A stretch of 64,000 nucleotides of DNA from Pseudomonas sp. sp1636 (GTDB lineage Bacteria > Pseudomonadota > Gammaproteobacteria > Pseudomonadales > Pseudomonadaceae): positions 62,001-126,000 of the forward strand of contig NZ_JARRAB010000005.1 of the NCBI RefSeq assembly GCF_030376615.1, in the 5' to 3' direction. The position numbers and the translations under genes are program-made. The notes below the pieces were generated by a model. The model worked only from the letters and a program-made list of their open reading frames with translations, ran no database searches and was not told the origin of the DNA. This document shows, in pieces, positions 27,197-36,943 of this stretch (position 1 is the stretch's first letter; every line of letters begins with the position of its first letter).

Positions 27197-27202
27197 TATA
27201 AT
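27197..27202 (+). promoter_or_regulatory. Likely -10 of the rph promoter
   Basis: A perfect TATAAT stands 36 bp before the rph ATG. No -35 at 17 bp spacing is convincing, but the position fits a start for rph. Confidence 0.5.
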
Positions 27203-27238
27203 GCCCCGTAGATTTCTATTCAGAGCAGGTATTCCTCG

Positions 27239-27961
27239 ATGAAACGTCCCAGTGGCCGCAGCGCCGATCAGTTGCGCTCGATCCGTATCACCCGCAACTA
27301 CACCAAGCATGCCGAAGGCTCGGTGCTGGTGGAATTCGGTGACACCAAGGTGATTTGCACGGTCAGCGTCGAGTCGGGCGTGCCGCGTTTCCTCAAGGGC
27401 CAGGGTCAGGGTTGGTTGACTGCCGAGTACGGCATGCTGCCGCGCGCCACCGGCGAGCGTAACCAGCGCGAGGCCAGTCGTGGCAAGCAGGGCGGGCGCA
27501 CCCTGGAGATCCAGCGCCTGATCGGCCGCTCGCTGCGCGCCGCGCTGGACATGAGCAAGCTGGGCGAAAATACCCTGTACGTCGACTGCGACGTGATCCA
27601 GGCCGATGGCGGTACCCGTACTGCATCGATCACCGGCGCCATGGTGGCATTGGTCGATGCGCTGAAGGTGATCAAGAAGCGCGGCGGCCTGAAAGGCGGC
27701 GATCCGCTCAAGCAGATGATCGCGGCGGTGTCGGTCGGCATGTACCAGGGCGAGCCGGTGCTCGACCTGGATTACCTGGAGGACTCCGCGGCCGAGACCG
27801 ACCTCAACGTGGTGATGACCAGCGCCGGCGGCTTTATCGAGGTGCAAGGCACCGCCGAAGGCGCGCCGTTCCAGCCGGCAGAGTTGAACGCCATGTTGGC
27901 CCTGGCGCATAAGGGCGTGAGCGAATTGTTCGAGTTGCAGCAGGCGGCATTGGCCGACTGA
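27239..27961 (+). CDS. rph: Ribonuclease PH
   Basis: RNase PH trims the 3' ends of tRNA precursors by phosphorolysis. The 240-residue protein shows the start [20 protein letters not shown], the central [19 protein letters not shown] and [20 protein letters not shown], with the phosphate-binding Arg residues in the last segment. Full length compared with E. coli RNase PH (238). The next gene starts 29 bp later. Confidence 0.97.
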   Translation: MKRPSGRSADQLRSIRITRNYTKHAEGSVLVEFGDTKVICTVSVESGVPRFLKGQGQGWLTAEYGMLPRATGERNQREASRGKQGGRTLEIQRLIGRSLRAALDMSKLGENTLYVDCDVIQADGGTRTASITGAMVALVDALKVIKKRGGLKGGDPLKQMIAAVSVGMYQGEPVLDLDYLEDSAAETDLNVVMTSAGGFIEVQGTAEGAPFQPAELNAMLALAHKGVSELFELQQAALAD

Positions 27962-27990
27962 GCGTTGATGTTCTGCTAAGGAGGGTAACG

Positions 27991-28362
27991 ATGGACGAAA
28001 ACCTGCAAACCCCGGTGCCGACACCTGGCCAGGATGCGCGCCAGTGGGCCATGTTCTGTCACTTTGCCGCCTTTCTCGGGCTGGCGTTCCCCTTCGGCAA
28101 CCTGCTCGGGCCCTTGATCGTCTGGCAGATCAAGAAGGATCTCGATCCTTTCGTCGATCAGCAGGGCAAGGAAGCCTTGAACTTCCAGATCAGCGTGGCG
28201 CTGGCGGCGGTGTTGTGTTTCCTGTTGATGGTGGTGGTGATCGGTTTCCCGCTGCTGGTGCTGGTGGGGGTGGGTGCCCTGGTGCTGACCATTATCGCCG
28301 GGATCAAGGCCAACGAGGGCCAGGCCTACCGCTATCCCTTCAGTTGGCGCTTGGTGAAGTAA
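27991..28362 (+). CDS. DUF4870 family membrane protein
   Basis: A 123-residue small membrane protein. After a short N-terminal tail come hydrophobic segments separated by QIKKDLDPFVDQQGKEALNF, the DUF4870/Tic20-like signature, and then a long membrane region from about residue 68 to 105. Function is not known. It is 29 bp downstream of rph and has AAGGAGG before the ATG, the strongest ribosome site of the neighbourhood. A bidirectional terminator follows. Confidence 0.85.
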   Translation: MDENLQTPVPTPGQDARQWAMFCHFAAFLGLAFPFGNLLGPLIVWQIKKDLDPFVDQQGKEALNFQISVALAAVLCFLLMVVVIGFPLLVLVGVGALVLTIIAGIKANEGQAYRYPFSWRLVK

Positions 28363-28371
28363 GCCGCGTGC

Positions 28372-28411
28372 AGATACAAGAAAACCGGCCAGCGGCCGGT
28401 TTTTTTGTATC
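28372..28411. terminator. Bidirectional terminator between rph operon and crc
   Basis: AAAACCGGCC-AGC-GGCCGGTTTT forms the core stem, extended on both sides by AGATACAA and TTGTATCT and with a T-run of seven on the plus strand. A- and T-rich flanks on both sides let it serve both the DUF4870 gene and the convergent crc. Confidence 0.9.
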
Positions 28412-28422
28412 TGCTGCTCGCG

Positions 28423-29202
28423 CTAGACGCTGAGAATCCAGTCGTAATCGACAATCAGCGGCGCATGCTGCGAGAAGCGCGGCTGGCGCGGCAAGCGCGC
28501 GGTGCGCACGCTGCGGCGCATGCCGGGGGTGAGCAGGTGATAGTCGAAGCGATAGCCCAGGTTGAGCATCTCGGCCTGCTCGCTGTCCGGCCACCAGCTG
28601 AACTGGTCGCCTTCGCGACTGACTTCGCGCAGGGCATCGACATAGCCCATGCTGCCGATCACTTCGTCCAGCCAGGCCCGTTCCGGGGCGAGGAAACCCG
28701 GCGATTGCTGGCAGTCGCGCCAGTTCTTCACGTCGAGCTTCTGGTGCGCCACGTGCAACGAGCCGCAATAGATGTACTCGCGGCGCTTGCGTCGCTGTTT
28801 GTCCAGGTAGTGGGTGAAATCGTCCATGAACTTGAATTTCTGATTCAAGCTCTCGTCGCTGCCCTGCCCGGATGGCAGCAGCAGCGTGGCAATACTCACC
28901 TTGTCGAAATCGGCCTGCAGGTAGCGCCCGTAGCGATCGGCCATTTCAAAGCCGAGACCGCTGATTACCGCCTTGGGTTGCAACCGCGAATACAGTGCCA
29001 CGCCACCTTGGCTTGGTACTTCGGCATCGCAGGCATAGAGGAAATAGCCATCCAGTTGGAAGGCTTGGTCGTCCAGTTCAAAGGCGGAGGCGCGGGTGTC
29101 CTGCAGGCAGATGACGTCGGCATTCTGTGCTTGTAACCAGCTGAGCAAACCGCGCTCGACTGCAGCATGAATGCCATTTACGTTCACACTGATGATCCGC
29201 AT
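28423..29202 (-). CDS. crc: Catabolite repression control protein Crc
   Basis: Crc works with Hfq to block translation of catabolic mRNAs while preferred carbon sources are present. The 259-residue protein has the exonuclease III/endonuclease fold (start MRIISVNVNGIHAAVERGLL, central RAWLDEVIGSMGYVDALRE, end RFSQHAPLIVDYDW). Some catalytic residues of the nucleases are known to be replaced in Crc, which has no nuclease activity. Divergent from pyrE, the same arrangement as in P. aeruginosa. Confidence 0.95.
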   Translation of the reverse strand: MRIISVNVNGIHAAVERGLLSWLQAQNADVICLQDTRASAFELDDQAFQLDGYFLYACDAEVPSQGGVALYSRLQPKAVISGLGFEMADRYGRYLQADFDKVSIATLLLPSGQGSDESLNQKFKFMDDFTHYLDKQRRKRREYIYCGSLHVAHQKLDVKNWRDCQQSPGFLAPERAWLDEVIGSMGYVDALREVSREGDQFSWWPDSEQAEMLNLGYRFDYHLLTPGMRRSVRTARLPRQPRFSQHAPLIVDYDWILSV

Positions 29203-29295
29203 AAATGGCCCCTAAAAACACGTGCGTGTATGATACCCGAGCTCATCTCAAATAAGCTAAATTCCTAGCTAAATCCGTGCCGTCCGGGGCTTTTC

Positions 29296-29937
29296 ATGCA
29301 AGCGTACCAGCGCGATTTCATTCGTTTTGCCATTGAGCGCGGGGTTCTGCGCTTCGGTCAGTTCACCCTCAAGTCGGGGCGCACCAGCCCGTATTTTTTC
29401 AACGCCGGGCTGTTCGACAGCGGCTTGGCGCTGGCCCGGCTGGGGCGCTTCTACGCCGCCGCGGTGGTCGACAGCGGGATTGCCTTCGATGTGTTGTTCG
29501 GTCCGGCCTACAAGGGCATCCCGTTGGCGGCGACCACGGCGGTGGCGCTGGCCGAGCATCATCAGCGCGACCTGCCCTGGTGTTTTAACCGCAAAGAGGC
29601 CAAGGATCACGGCGAAGGTGGCACCCTGGTCGGTGCGCCGCTGGCCGGCCGGGTGCTGATCGTCGATGACGTGATCACCGCCGGTACCGCGATCCGCGAG
29701 GTGATGCAGATTATCCAGGCCCAGGGCGCGCAAGCCGCCGGCGTGCTGATTGCATTGAATCGCCAGGAACGTGGCCAGGGCCAATTGTCGGCGATCCAGG
29801 AGGTCGAGCGCGACTTCGGCATGCCGGTGGTGAGCATCGTGTCGCTCGAGCTGGTGTTGGAGTACCTGGCGGACGACGCTCAACTCAAGCAGTATTTGCC
29901 GGCCGTAGAAGCCTACCGCAGCGAATATGGAATCTAA
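29296..29937 (+). CDS. pyrE: Orotate phosphoribosyltransferase
   Basis: PyrE transfers the phosphoribosyl group of PRPP to orotate in pyrimidine synthesis. The 213-residue length matches E. coli PyrE. The PRPP motif [17 protein letters not shown] is at about 119-135, and the substrate loop [13 protein letters not shown] at about 96-108. Divergent from crc. Confidence 0.97.
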   Translation: MQAYQRDFIRFAIERGVLRFGQFTLKSGRTSPYFFNAGLFDSGLALARLGRFYAAAVVDSGIAFDVLFGPAYKGIPLAATTAVALAEHHQRDLPWCFNRKEAKDHGEGGTLVGAPLAGRVLIVDDVITAGTAIREVMQIIQAQGAQAAGVLIALNRQERGQGQLSAIQEVERDFGMPVVSIVSLELVLEYLADDAQLKQYLPAVEAYRSEYGI

Positions 29938-29962
29938 CTCCTCGACTTAGGGTGCTGCCTCA

Positions 29963-30556
29963 ATGTGCAAACCGGCGCTGTTCCGCTGTTCGCTGTTGTT
30001 CGGTTTGCTGCTGCCGATTGTGGCGGGCGCCACTGAGCTGTACCGCTATACCGATGATCAGGGCATCACCGTACTCAACCGGCAAGGCGTGCCGCCGGAG
30101 TTCATCGCCAAGGGTTACGAGGTGCTCAATGATCAGGGGCGGGTGATCAAGGTTATTCCGCCGGCACCGAGCGCTGAGGAAATGCGGCGGTTGTTGGCTG
30201 ACAAGGCCCGCGCCAATTCCGATGCCCAGCTGCTGCGCCTGTATAGCACGCCCGAGGATATCGACCGTGCCCGCGATCGCAAATTGGCCGAGCTGGACGG
30301 CTTGATCGGCGTGGCGCGCGGCAACTTGCAGTCGGCACGCACCCAGCAGGCCAACTTGCAGAGTCAGGCCGCGGATCATGAGCGTGCCGGGCGCGCAGTG
30401 CCGGAGCACCTGCTGGCGCAGATCGACAATCAGAAAGATGAACAGCTACGTCTGTACAAGGACATTGCCCGCTACCAGGAGGCGCGCAAGCAGGCCCAGG
30501 CCAGCTTTGCCGCCGATCGTGAGCGTCTTGGCGAGTTGCTGGGCCGGCGGCTCTAG
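29963..30556 (+). CDS. DUF4124 domain periplasmic protein
   Basis: A 197-residue exported protein: the signal segment LFRCSLLFGLLLPIVAGA precedes a DUF4124 domain (ATELYRYTDDQGITVLNRQG). The remainder is helical with coiled-coil character (QTQQANLQSQAADHERAGRA-like spacing of Leu and Gln). Function is not known. It starts 25 bp after pyrE, so it is probably co-transcribed. Its stop codon is immediately followed by a copy of the MITE-like end sequence. Confidence 0.82.
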   Translation: MCKPALFRCSLLFGLLLPIVAGATELYRYTDDQGITVLNRQGVPPEFIAKGYEVLNDQGRVIKVIPPAPSAEEMRRLLADKARANSDAQLLRLYSTPEDIDRARDRKLAELDGLIGVARGNLQSARTQQANLQSQAADHERAGRAVPEHLLAQIDNQKDEQLRLYKDIARYQEARKQAQASFAADRERLGELLGRRL

Positions 30557-30558
30557 CT

Positions 30559-30580
30559 GGCCGTTGAAAAACTACCTAGG
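30559..30580 (+). repeat. Partial copy of the MITE-like element end
   Basis: GGCCGTTGAAAAACTACCTA followed by GG closely matches the right end of the element at 5280-5362 (reverse complement GGCCGTTGAAAAACTACCTA followed by CG). The opposite end is missing within the next 250 bp, so only one terminus is left. It begins three bases after the stop codon of the DUF4124 gene. Confidence 0.7.
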
Positions 30581-30755
30581 TTGCCGTTTCGGCGGCCGAT
30601 TTTGCGGGGGCGTCGCGCCGTATGAGTTTCGCCAAGCCCGGTAGGGGGCTTGGTTGGGCTCGTGCCTCGGCGCCAACCGACAACAGGCCGTCAATAGCAT
30701 TCTCGGACGGGCTGCCAGGCCTTCGGCGGCGCCGCGCCGCTTTCATGCAGATGGC

Positions 30756-30783
30756 GAATCGGCCCGATTGTGCGGGCCGATTC
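30756..30783. terminator. Strong hairpin downstream of argB
   Basis: GAATCGGCCCG-ATTGTG-CGGGCCGATTC has 11-bp perfect arms. It lies 45 bp beyond the argB stop on the minus strand and also after the plus-strand pyrE group. No clear T-run is present on either side, so the terminator call rests on position and stem strength. Confidence 0.5.
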
Positions 30784-30828
30784 GGTCTGTTTGGTTGACG
30801 TGGCGGGTTGTGGAAAGCCCCGCGTGTG

Positions 30829-31758
<930 letters not shown>

Positions 31759-34332
31759 TCAAAACGGCAAAGTGATATCGGGTGCAGCGCTGTGCAGCTG
31801 GGCGCGGAATACTGCCTTGATGCGCTCGAGTTCTTCCTCGCTGTCGGCCTCGAAGCGCAGCACCAGCATCGGTGTGGTGTTGGAGGCGCGTACCAGGCCC
31901 CAGCCCTTAGGGTAGTCGACGCGTATGCCGTCCAGGGTGGTGAGGTTGGCTTCGCCCCAGTGAGCGTTGCGTTGCAGGGTCTCGACGATGCTGAATTTGC
32001 TCTGCTCGGTGACCTGGATATTGATTTCCGGGGTGGAAATATCGCCGGGGAACGCCGCGAACACCTGTTCGGCGTCGCGCTTGTCCTGGCTGAGAATCTC
32101 CAGCAGGCGGGCGGCGGCATAAATGCCGTCGTCGAAGCCGAACCAGCGTTCCTTGAAGAAGATGTGCCCGCTCATCTCGCCGGCCAGCAAGGCGCCGGTT
32201 TCCCGCATTTTCTTCTTGATCAGCGAGTGGCCGGTTTTCCACATCACCGGACGCCCGCCGTAGCCGCTGATCAGCGGGGTCAGGCGGCGGGTGCATTTGA
32301 CGTCGAAGATGATGTCGGCACCGGGATTGCGCGCCACCACGTCCTTGGCGAACAGCATCAGCAGGCGATCCGGGTAGATGATGGTGCCGGTGTTGGTGAC
32401 CACGCCGACGCGGTCGCCGTCGCCGTCGAACGCCAGGCCGAGGTCGGCCTGCTCTTGTTTGACCTTGGCGATCAGGTCGACCAGGTTTTCCGGCCTGCCC
32501 GGATCCGGGTGGTGGTTGGGAAAGCTGCCGTCGACCTCGCAGAACAGGGGTATCACCGTGCAGCCCAGGGCTTCGATCAACTGCGGGGCGATTACCCCGG
32601 CGGCGCCGTTGCCGCAATCGACCACGACCTTCATCGGCTTGGCCATGGCGATGTCGTCACGGATCTGCTTGAAGTAGCGCTCCAGCACATCGACCTGCTC
32701 GACCGTGCCGACGCCGCTGGCCAGGTCGTTGTTGTCGATACGCGCCTTGAGCGCCTGAATCTGTTCGTTGGCCAGGGTGTCGCCGGCAATGACGATCTTG
32801 AAGCCGTTGTAGTCCGGCGGATTGTGGCTGCCGGTGAGCATCACCGCGGACTTGCCCGCGAGGATATGCCCGGCGTAGTAGACCACCGGGGTCGGCACCA
32901 TGCCGACATCGCTGACGTGGCAGCCACAGTCGAGCAGGCCCTGAATCAGCTGCTCGACCAGCTCCGGGCCGGACAGGCGGCCATCGCGGCCCACCGCGAC
33001 ATGCGGTTCGCCCTGCGCCAGGCTCTGCGAGCCCACGGCGCGGCCGACCCAATAGGCGGTTTCTGCGCTCAGGCTGCCGCCGACCACGCCGCGAATGTCG
33101 TAGGCGCGGAAGATATCGGCGGGCAATCTCGGGGCTGTTTGCGGGGCGTTCATCAGCGGGAGTTGCTCCAGTCCCAGGAGATCCTGGTCTTCGTCGAGAA
33201 TGTCGATATCGAGAATGTCGGTGTCTTGAAACAGTGGGTTGATCAGTCCGGCCGTTGGGCTGGGGGCTGCTGCGGGCGAAGCGTTGCCGCCGCTGTTGGG
33301 GTTTGCTGCCGGTGTGTTGGCGCGGTGCGGCAGGTGGGTCAGGGTTTGTGCCAGGCGGTCGAGCGCCGGCAGGCTCAGGCTGAAAGCTTTGACGGTTTTC
33401 CCGGCGGAGAGTTCTTTAACCAGTTGGCCAAGTTGCAAGGCATCCTTGTGCAGGCGCTGTTGCTGGCCGCGGTATACCAGGTAGAGACCAAGCAGGGCGC
33501 CAGCCAGCGCGAGCAGGGTGGCCAGGCCAAGCAGGGTGGGCGAGAAGGCCGCTGCGCTCAGGCTCGGCCCCGGGGTGAAGCTGAGTTGCCAGTTCGGATT
33601 GCCACTGTTGAGGCTTTGCCCGGCACCCTGGGCCTGACCGCGCTGCGCCAGTATCTGGCCGGCGGAGTTGCCGAATTGCTGAAGCAGCTGCAGTTGGCCG
33701 GCGTCGGCCGGCAGCGGCGGTAAATTGGCCAGCAGGCGATCCAGCTCGACGGCCAGCAGCAGGGTGCCCAGCGCTGGCTGGTCATCGCTTGGACGCAGCG
33801 GCGCAGCGCTGTAGACCAGCCAGCGCTGGCCGACCTTGTAGGCTTCGGCAGCCGGTATCTGGCCGTTTTCCACGCGCCGTAGCATATCCAGCGCGGCAAA
33901 GTTCATCGGCGCGTCGCGGCCCATGTCCTGCACCGCTTCGCCGCGGGCATTGAGGTGGGCATCGATCACCCCATCCCAGTAGCGCAGATTGCGTTCGGCT
34001 GCGCGCACCTGTTGGCTGTCCCGGCTGTGCAGGGCTTGCAGCAGCTCGGGGTTGCGCGCCGCGGTGCGGGTGTCTGCGGCCAGTTGCCGGAGGGATTGCT
34101 GCAAGGCAGCGGCCTGGGCGTCGCCCCAGGCCTGGGTGAGTTGTTGCTGTTGCTGCTGTTGCGCGCTGTTGAATACGCCGAACCAGAGCAGTGCGCCAGC
34201 CAGAAGCAAGCCGCTGATGACGCCCGGCACGCCTGGAAGCAGGGCGTTGGCGGTCTGTTTACCCGTGCCCGCCAGCTTCGCGCTCGTGCGGGGGGCGATG
34301 GCGTCCTTGGCGGTGCGCTTGAAGCGTTTCAT
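31759..34332 (-). CDS. algC: Phosphomannomutase/phosphoglucomutase AlgC, long membrane form
   Basis: AlgC interconverts hexose 1- and 6-phosphates for alginate, LPS and rhamnolipid synthesis. The C-terminal half (from about residue 395) is the enzyme: LPADIFRAYDIRGVVGG, the phosphoserine loop VMLTGSHNPPDYNG and the metal loop LAFDGDGDRVGVV. The first half adds two membrane segments (PGVISGLLLAGALLWFGVF, about 34-52, and LLGLATLLALAGALLGLYLV, about 270) around a periplasmic-looking region, with Gln repeats after the first. GAGGAGA precedes the ATG at 34332. The 857-residue form is known from other pseudomonads; the soluble 463-residue AlgC used in structure work is only the C-terminal part. 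Confidence 0.95.
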   Translation of the reverse strand: MKRFKRTAKDAIAPRTSAKLAGTGKQTANALLPGVPGVISGLLLAGALLWFGVFNSAQQQQQQQLTQAWGDAQAAALQQSLRQLAADTRTAARNPELLQALHSRDSQQVRAAERNLRYWDGVIDAHLNARGEAVQDMGRDAPMNFAALDMLRRVENGQIPAAEAYKVGQRWLVYSAAPLRPSDDQPALGTLLLAVELDRLLANLPPLPADAGQLQLLQQFGNSAGQILAQRGQAQGAGQSLNSGNPNWQLSFTPGPSLSAAAFSPTLLGLATLLALAGALLGLYLVYRGQQQRLHKDALQLGQLVKELSAGKTVKAFSLSLPALDRLAQTLTHLPHRANTPAANPNSGGNASPAAAPSPTAGLINPLFQDTDILDIDILDEDQDLLGLEQLPLMNAPQTAPRLPADIFRAYDIRGVVGGSLSAETAYWVGRAVGSQSLAQGEPHVAVGRDGRLSGPELVEQLIQGLLDCGCHVSDVGMVPTPVVYYAGHILAGKSAVMLTGSHNPPDYNGFKIVIAGDTLANEQIQALKARIDNNDLASGVGTVEQVDVLERYFKQIRDDIAMAKPMKVVVDCGNGAAGVIAPQLIEALGCTVIPLFCEVDGSFPNHHPDPGRPENLVDLIAKVKQEQADLGLAFDGDGDRVGVVTNTGTIIYPDRLLMLFAKDVVARNPGADIIFDVKCTRRLTPLISGYGGRPVMWKTGHSLIKKKMRETGALLAGEMSGHIFFKERWFGFDDGIYAAARLLEILSQDKRDAEQVFAAFPGDISTPEINIQVTEQSKFSIVETLQRNAHWGEANLTTLDGIRVDYPKGWGLVRASNTTPMLVLRFEADSEEELERIKAVFRAQLHSAAPDITLPF

Positions 34333-34375
34333 CGAACGTCTCCTCGGCAATTCTTCCTGGAATGGGTAAAGGCAA

Positions 34376-34831
34376 TCAGTGGCTGCCGGAGTGGCCAAAG
34401 CCGCCGCTGCCGCGCTGGCTCTGATCGAACTGCTCGACCAGGTCGAAGTGCGCCTGCACCACCGGCACCAGGATCAGCTGCGCGATACGCTCGCCAATCG
34501 CCATGCTGAACGCGCTTTGCCCGCGGTTCCAGCAGGACACCATCAGCTCGCCCTGGTAGTCCGAATCGATCAGGCCGACCAGGTTGCCGAGCACGATGCC
34601 GTGTTTGTGACCGAGACCCGAGCGTGGCAGGATCAGCGCCGCCAGGCCCGGATCGCCGATATAGATCGACAGGCCGGTGGGAATCAGCACGGTTTGTCCG
34701 GGTTCGAGAACCAGCTCCTGCTTGAGCATGGCGCGCAGATCGAGGCCGGCGGAGCCTGGCGTGGCGTACTGCGGCAGGGGGAACTCAGTGCCCAGGCGCG
34801 GGTCGAGGATCTTGGCTTGTAAGGCGTGCAT
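34376..34831 (-). CDS. dut: Deoxyuridine 5'-triphosphate nucleotidohydrolase
   Basis: dUTPase removes dUTP, keeping uracil out of DNA and supplying dUMP. The 151-residue protein has all five family motifs: [56 protein letters not shown] and the Gly-rich [12 protein letters not shown] tail. It lies between coaBC and algC on the minus strand, 30 bp after coaBC. Confidence 0.97.
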   Translation of the reverse strand: MHALQAKILDPRLGTEFPLPQYATPGSAGLDLRAMLKQELVLEPGQTVLIPTGLSIYIGDPGLAALILPRSGLGHKHGIVLGNLVGLIDSDYQGELMVSCWNRGQSAFSMAIGERIAQLILVPVVQAHFDLVEQFDQSQRGSGGFGHSGSH

Positions 34832-34861
34832 GTCAGGCTCTGTGGTCGGTGAATGAGTGCG

Positions 34862-36070
34862 TCAGCCGCGCTGCAAACGGTCGGCGATAAAGTCCACCAG
34901 TTGGCGGGCGATCTTGCTTTTGCTGGTCTGGGCGAAACTGCTTTGGCGCAACTCGCGATCGATGATGGTGATGGCGTTATCCTCGCTGTTGAAGCCGATG
35001 CTGGGGTTGGCCACGTCGTTGGCGACGATCAGGTCGAGGTTCTTGTCCTTGAGCTTGCGCGAGGCATAGCCCAGCAGGTTCTCGGTCTCGGCGGCGAAAC
35101 CGACGCTGAACGGTCGGTCGGCGCGCCCGGCCAGGGTGGCGAGGATATCCGGGTTGCGCACCATTTGCAGGAGCAGGCCGTCGCCGCTGCTGGGGTCTTT
35201 CTTCAATTTGTGCTGCGCGACCACTTCCGGGCGGTAATCGGCGACGGCGGCTGCCGCGATCAGCAGATCGCAGGGCATCGCCGCTTCGCAGGCCGCGAGC
35301 ATGTCGCGGGCGCTGACCACATCGATACGGCTGACCCGATCCGGAGTCGGCAAGTGCACCGGGCCGCAGATCAGGGTTACTTTGGCGCCGGCTTCGGCGG
35401 CAGCCTCGGCGAGGGCGAAGCCCATCTTGCCGGAGCTGTGGTTGGTGATGTAACGCACCGGATCGATATTTTCCTGGGTCGGACCTGCGGTGATCAGCAC
35501 GTGCTTGCCGGTCAGGGCCTGGTTCTGGAAACAGTCGGCGGCGCATTGCGCCAGCTCGTCGGCTTCGAGCATGCGGCCGAGGCCGACGTCGCCGCAGGCC
35601 TGTTCGCCGGCGGCGGGGCCGAACAGGCGCAGGCCGCGTTCGCTGAGCAGTTGGGCATTGGCTTGGGTGGCCGGGTCGCGCCACATCGCCTGGTTCATCG
35701 CCGGTGCCAGGGCTACCGGGGCATCGGTGGCCAGCACCAGGGTGGTCAGCAGATCATCGGCGACACCCTGGGCCAGGCGCGCCATCAGGTCGGCGGTGGC
35801 CGGGGCGATCAGCACCAGGTCGGCCCAACGCGCCAGTTCGATATGGCCCATGGCGGCTTCGGCGGCGGGATCGAGCAGATCCAGGTGCACCGGATGGCCG
35901 GAGAGTGCCTGCAGGGTCAGTGGCGTGATGAATTCGCGGCCGCCACGGGTCATGACCACGTGCACGTCTGCCCCCTGGTCGCGCAGGCGACGAACCAGCT
36001 CTGCGCTCTTATAGGCGGCAATCCCGCCACCCACGCCGAGAACGATGCGTTTTCGATATAGCCGCTGCAT
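34862..36070 (-). CDS. coaBC: Bifunctional phosphopantothenoylcysteine decarboxylase/synthetase
   Basis: CoaBC couples pantothenate 4'-phosphate to cysteine and then decarboxylates the product in coenzyme A synthesis. The 402-residue fusion has the flavin-dependent CoaC part first (VLGVGGGIAAYKSAELVRRL; ARWADLVLIAPATADLMARL; LAPAMNQAMW). The CoaB part starts near residue 190 (VLITAGPTQENIDPVRYITN, then HSSGKMGFALAEAAA). First gene of the coaBC-dut-algC-argB run; divergent from radC. Confidence 0.97.
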   Translation of the reverse strand: MQRLYRKRIVLGVGGGIAAYKSAELVRRLRDQGADVHVVMTRGGREFITPLTLQALSGHPVHLDLLDPAAEAAMGHIELARWADLVLIAPATADLMARLAQGVADDLLTTLVLATDAPVALAPAMNQAMWRDPATQANAQLLSERGLRLFGPAAGEQACGDVGLGRMLEADELAQCAADCFQNQALTGKHVLITAGPTQENIDPVRYITNHSSGKMGFALAEAAAEAGAKVTLICGPVHLPTPDRVSRIDVVSARDMLAACEAAMPCDLLIAAAAVADYRPEVVAQHKLKKDPSSGDGLLLQMVRNPDILATLAGRADRPFSVGFAAETENLLGYASRKLKDKNLDLIVANDVANPSIGFNSEDNAITIIDRELRQSSFAQTSKSKIARQLVDFIADRLQRG

Positions 36071-36259
36071 AGGCCTGCCTTCTTATAGTTGGGTGGATGT
36101 GCGCCGCGGCGGAGACGCCTCCCCAGGCCAGTCGCCGCGCAAAAAGATGGGCTAAGATAGCACAGCGGCCGCAGCGGAAAAGCGCCGCAGGAACTTGCCA
36201 GACCAAGGCCGCACGGCCGTTTCAGGGTCGCCAGGTGCAGGGCTCGACAGGGAGGTGGT

Positions 36260-36934
36260 ATGAGTATTCGCGATTGGCCCGCGGCGGAACGCCCGCGGGA
36301 GAAACTTCTGGCCCAAGGGGCCGCTAGCCTGGGCGACGCCGAGCTGCTGGCGATCTTCCTGCGTACCGGCGTGGCCGGGCAAAGCGCGGTGGATCTGGCG
36401 CGTCATCTGCTTGCTGATTTCGGCGGGCTGCGCGCCCTGATGCAGGCGGATTTGCCGTCCTTCAGCCAGCGCCTCGGGCTGGGGCCGGCCAAGTTCGCCC
36501 AGCTGCAAGCGGTGCTGGAGATGGCCCGTCGCCACCTGGCCGAGCAACTGCGGCGCGATTCGGCGCTGGAGAGCCCGCAGGCGGTGCGCGACTACCTCAA
36601 GGCCCTGTTGCGGCATGAGCCGCATGAGGTGTTCGGCTGCCTGTTTCTCGATGCCAAGCACCGAGTGCTGGCCTTCGAGGCGCTGTTCCACGGCTCCATC
36701 GACAGCGCCAGTGTCTATCCGCGGCAAGTGGTCAAGCGGGCGTTGGCGCACAACGCCGCGGCGCTGATCCTGACCCATAACCATCCCTCCGGCGTGGCCG
36801 AGCCGAGTCAGGCGGATCGGGTGCTGACCAAGCGCCTGAAGGAGGCCCTGGAGCTGGTCGATGTACGGGTGCTCGATCATTTTATCGTCGGCGACGGCGA
36901 ACCGCTGTCGATGGCCGAGTATGGCTGGCTGTAG
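36260..36934 (+). CDS. radC: RadC/JAB-domain protein
   Basis: A 224-residue RadC-family protein. The N-terminus has a helix-hairpin-helix-like region ([16 protein letters not shown]), and the C-terminal half is a JAMM-type metal site ([18 protein letters not shown], with His-x-His and Asp). Despite its name, a role in DNA repair is not established. Ribosome site GGGAGGTGGT precedes the ATG. Confidence 0.93.
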   Translation: MSIRDWPAAERPREKLLAQGAASLGDAELLAIFLRTGVAGQSAVDLARHLLADFGGLRALMQADLPSFSQRLGLGPAKFAQLQAVLEMARRHLAEQLRRDSALESPQAVRDYLKALLRHEPHEVFGCLFLDAKHRVLAFEALFHGSIDSASVYPRQVVKRALAHNAAALILTHNHPSGVAEPSQADRVLTKRLKEALELVDVRVLDHFIVGDGEPLSMAEYGWL

Positions 36935-36943
36935 CGGGGCCGT

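Noticed and set aside
31792-33723. 643-residue reading frame on the plus strand
   Set aside because: Antisense to algC, which has intact catalytic motifs.
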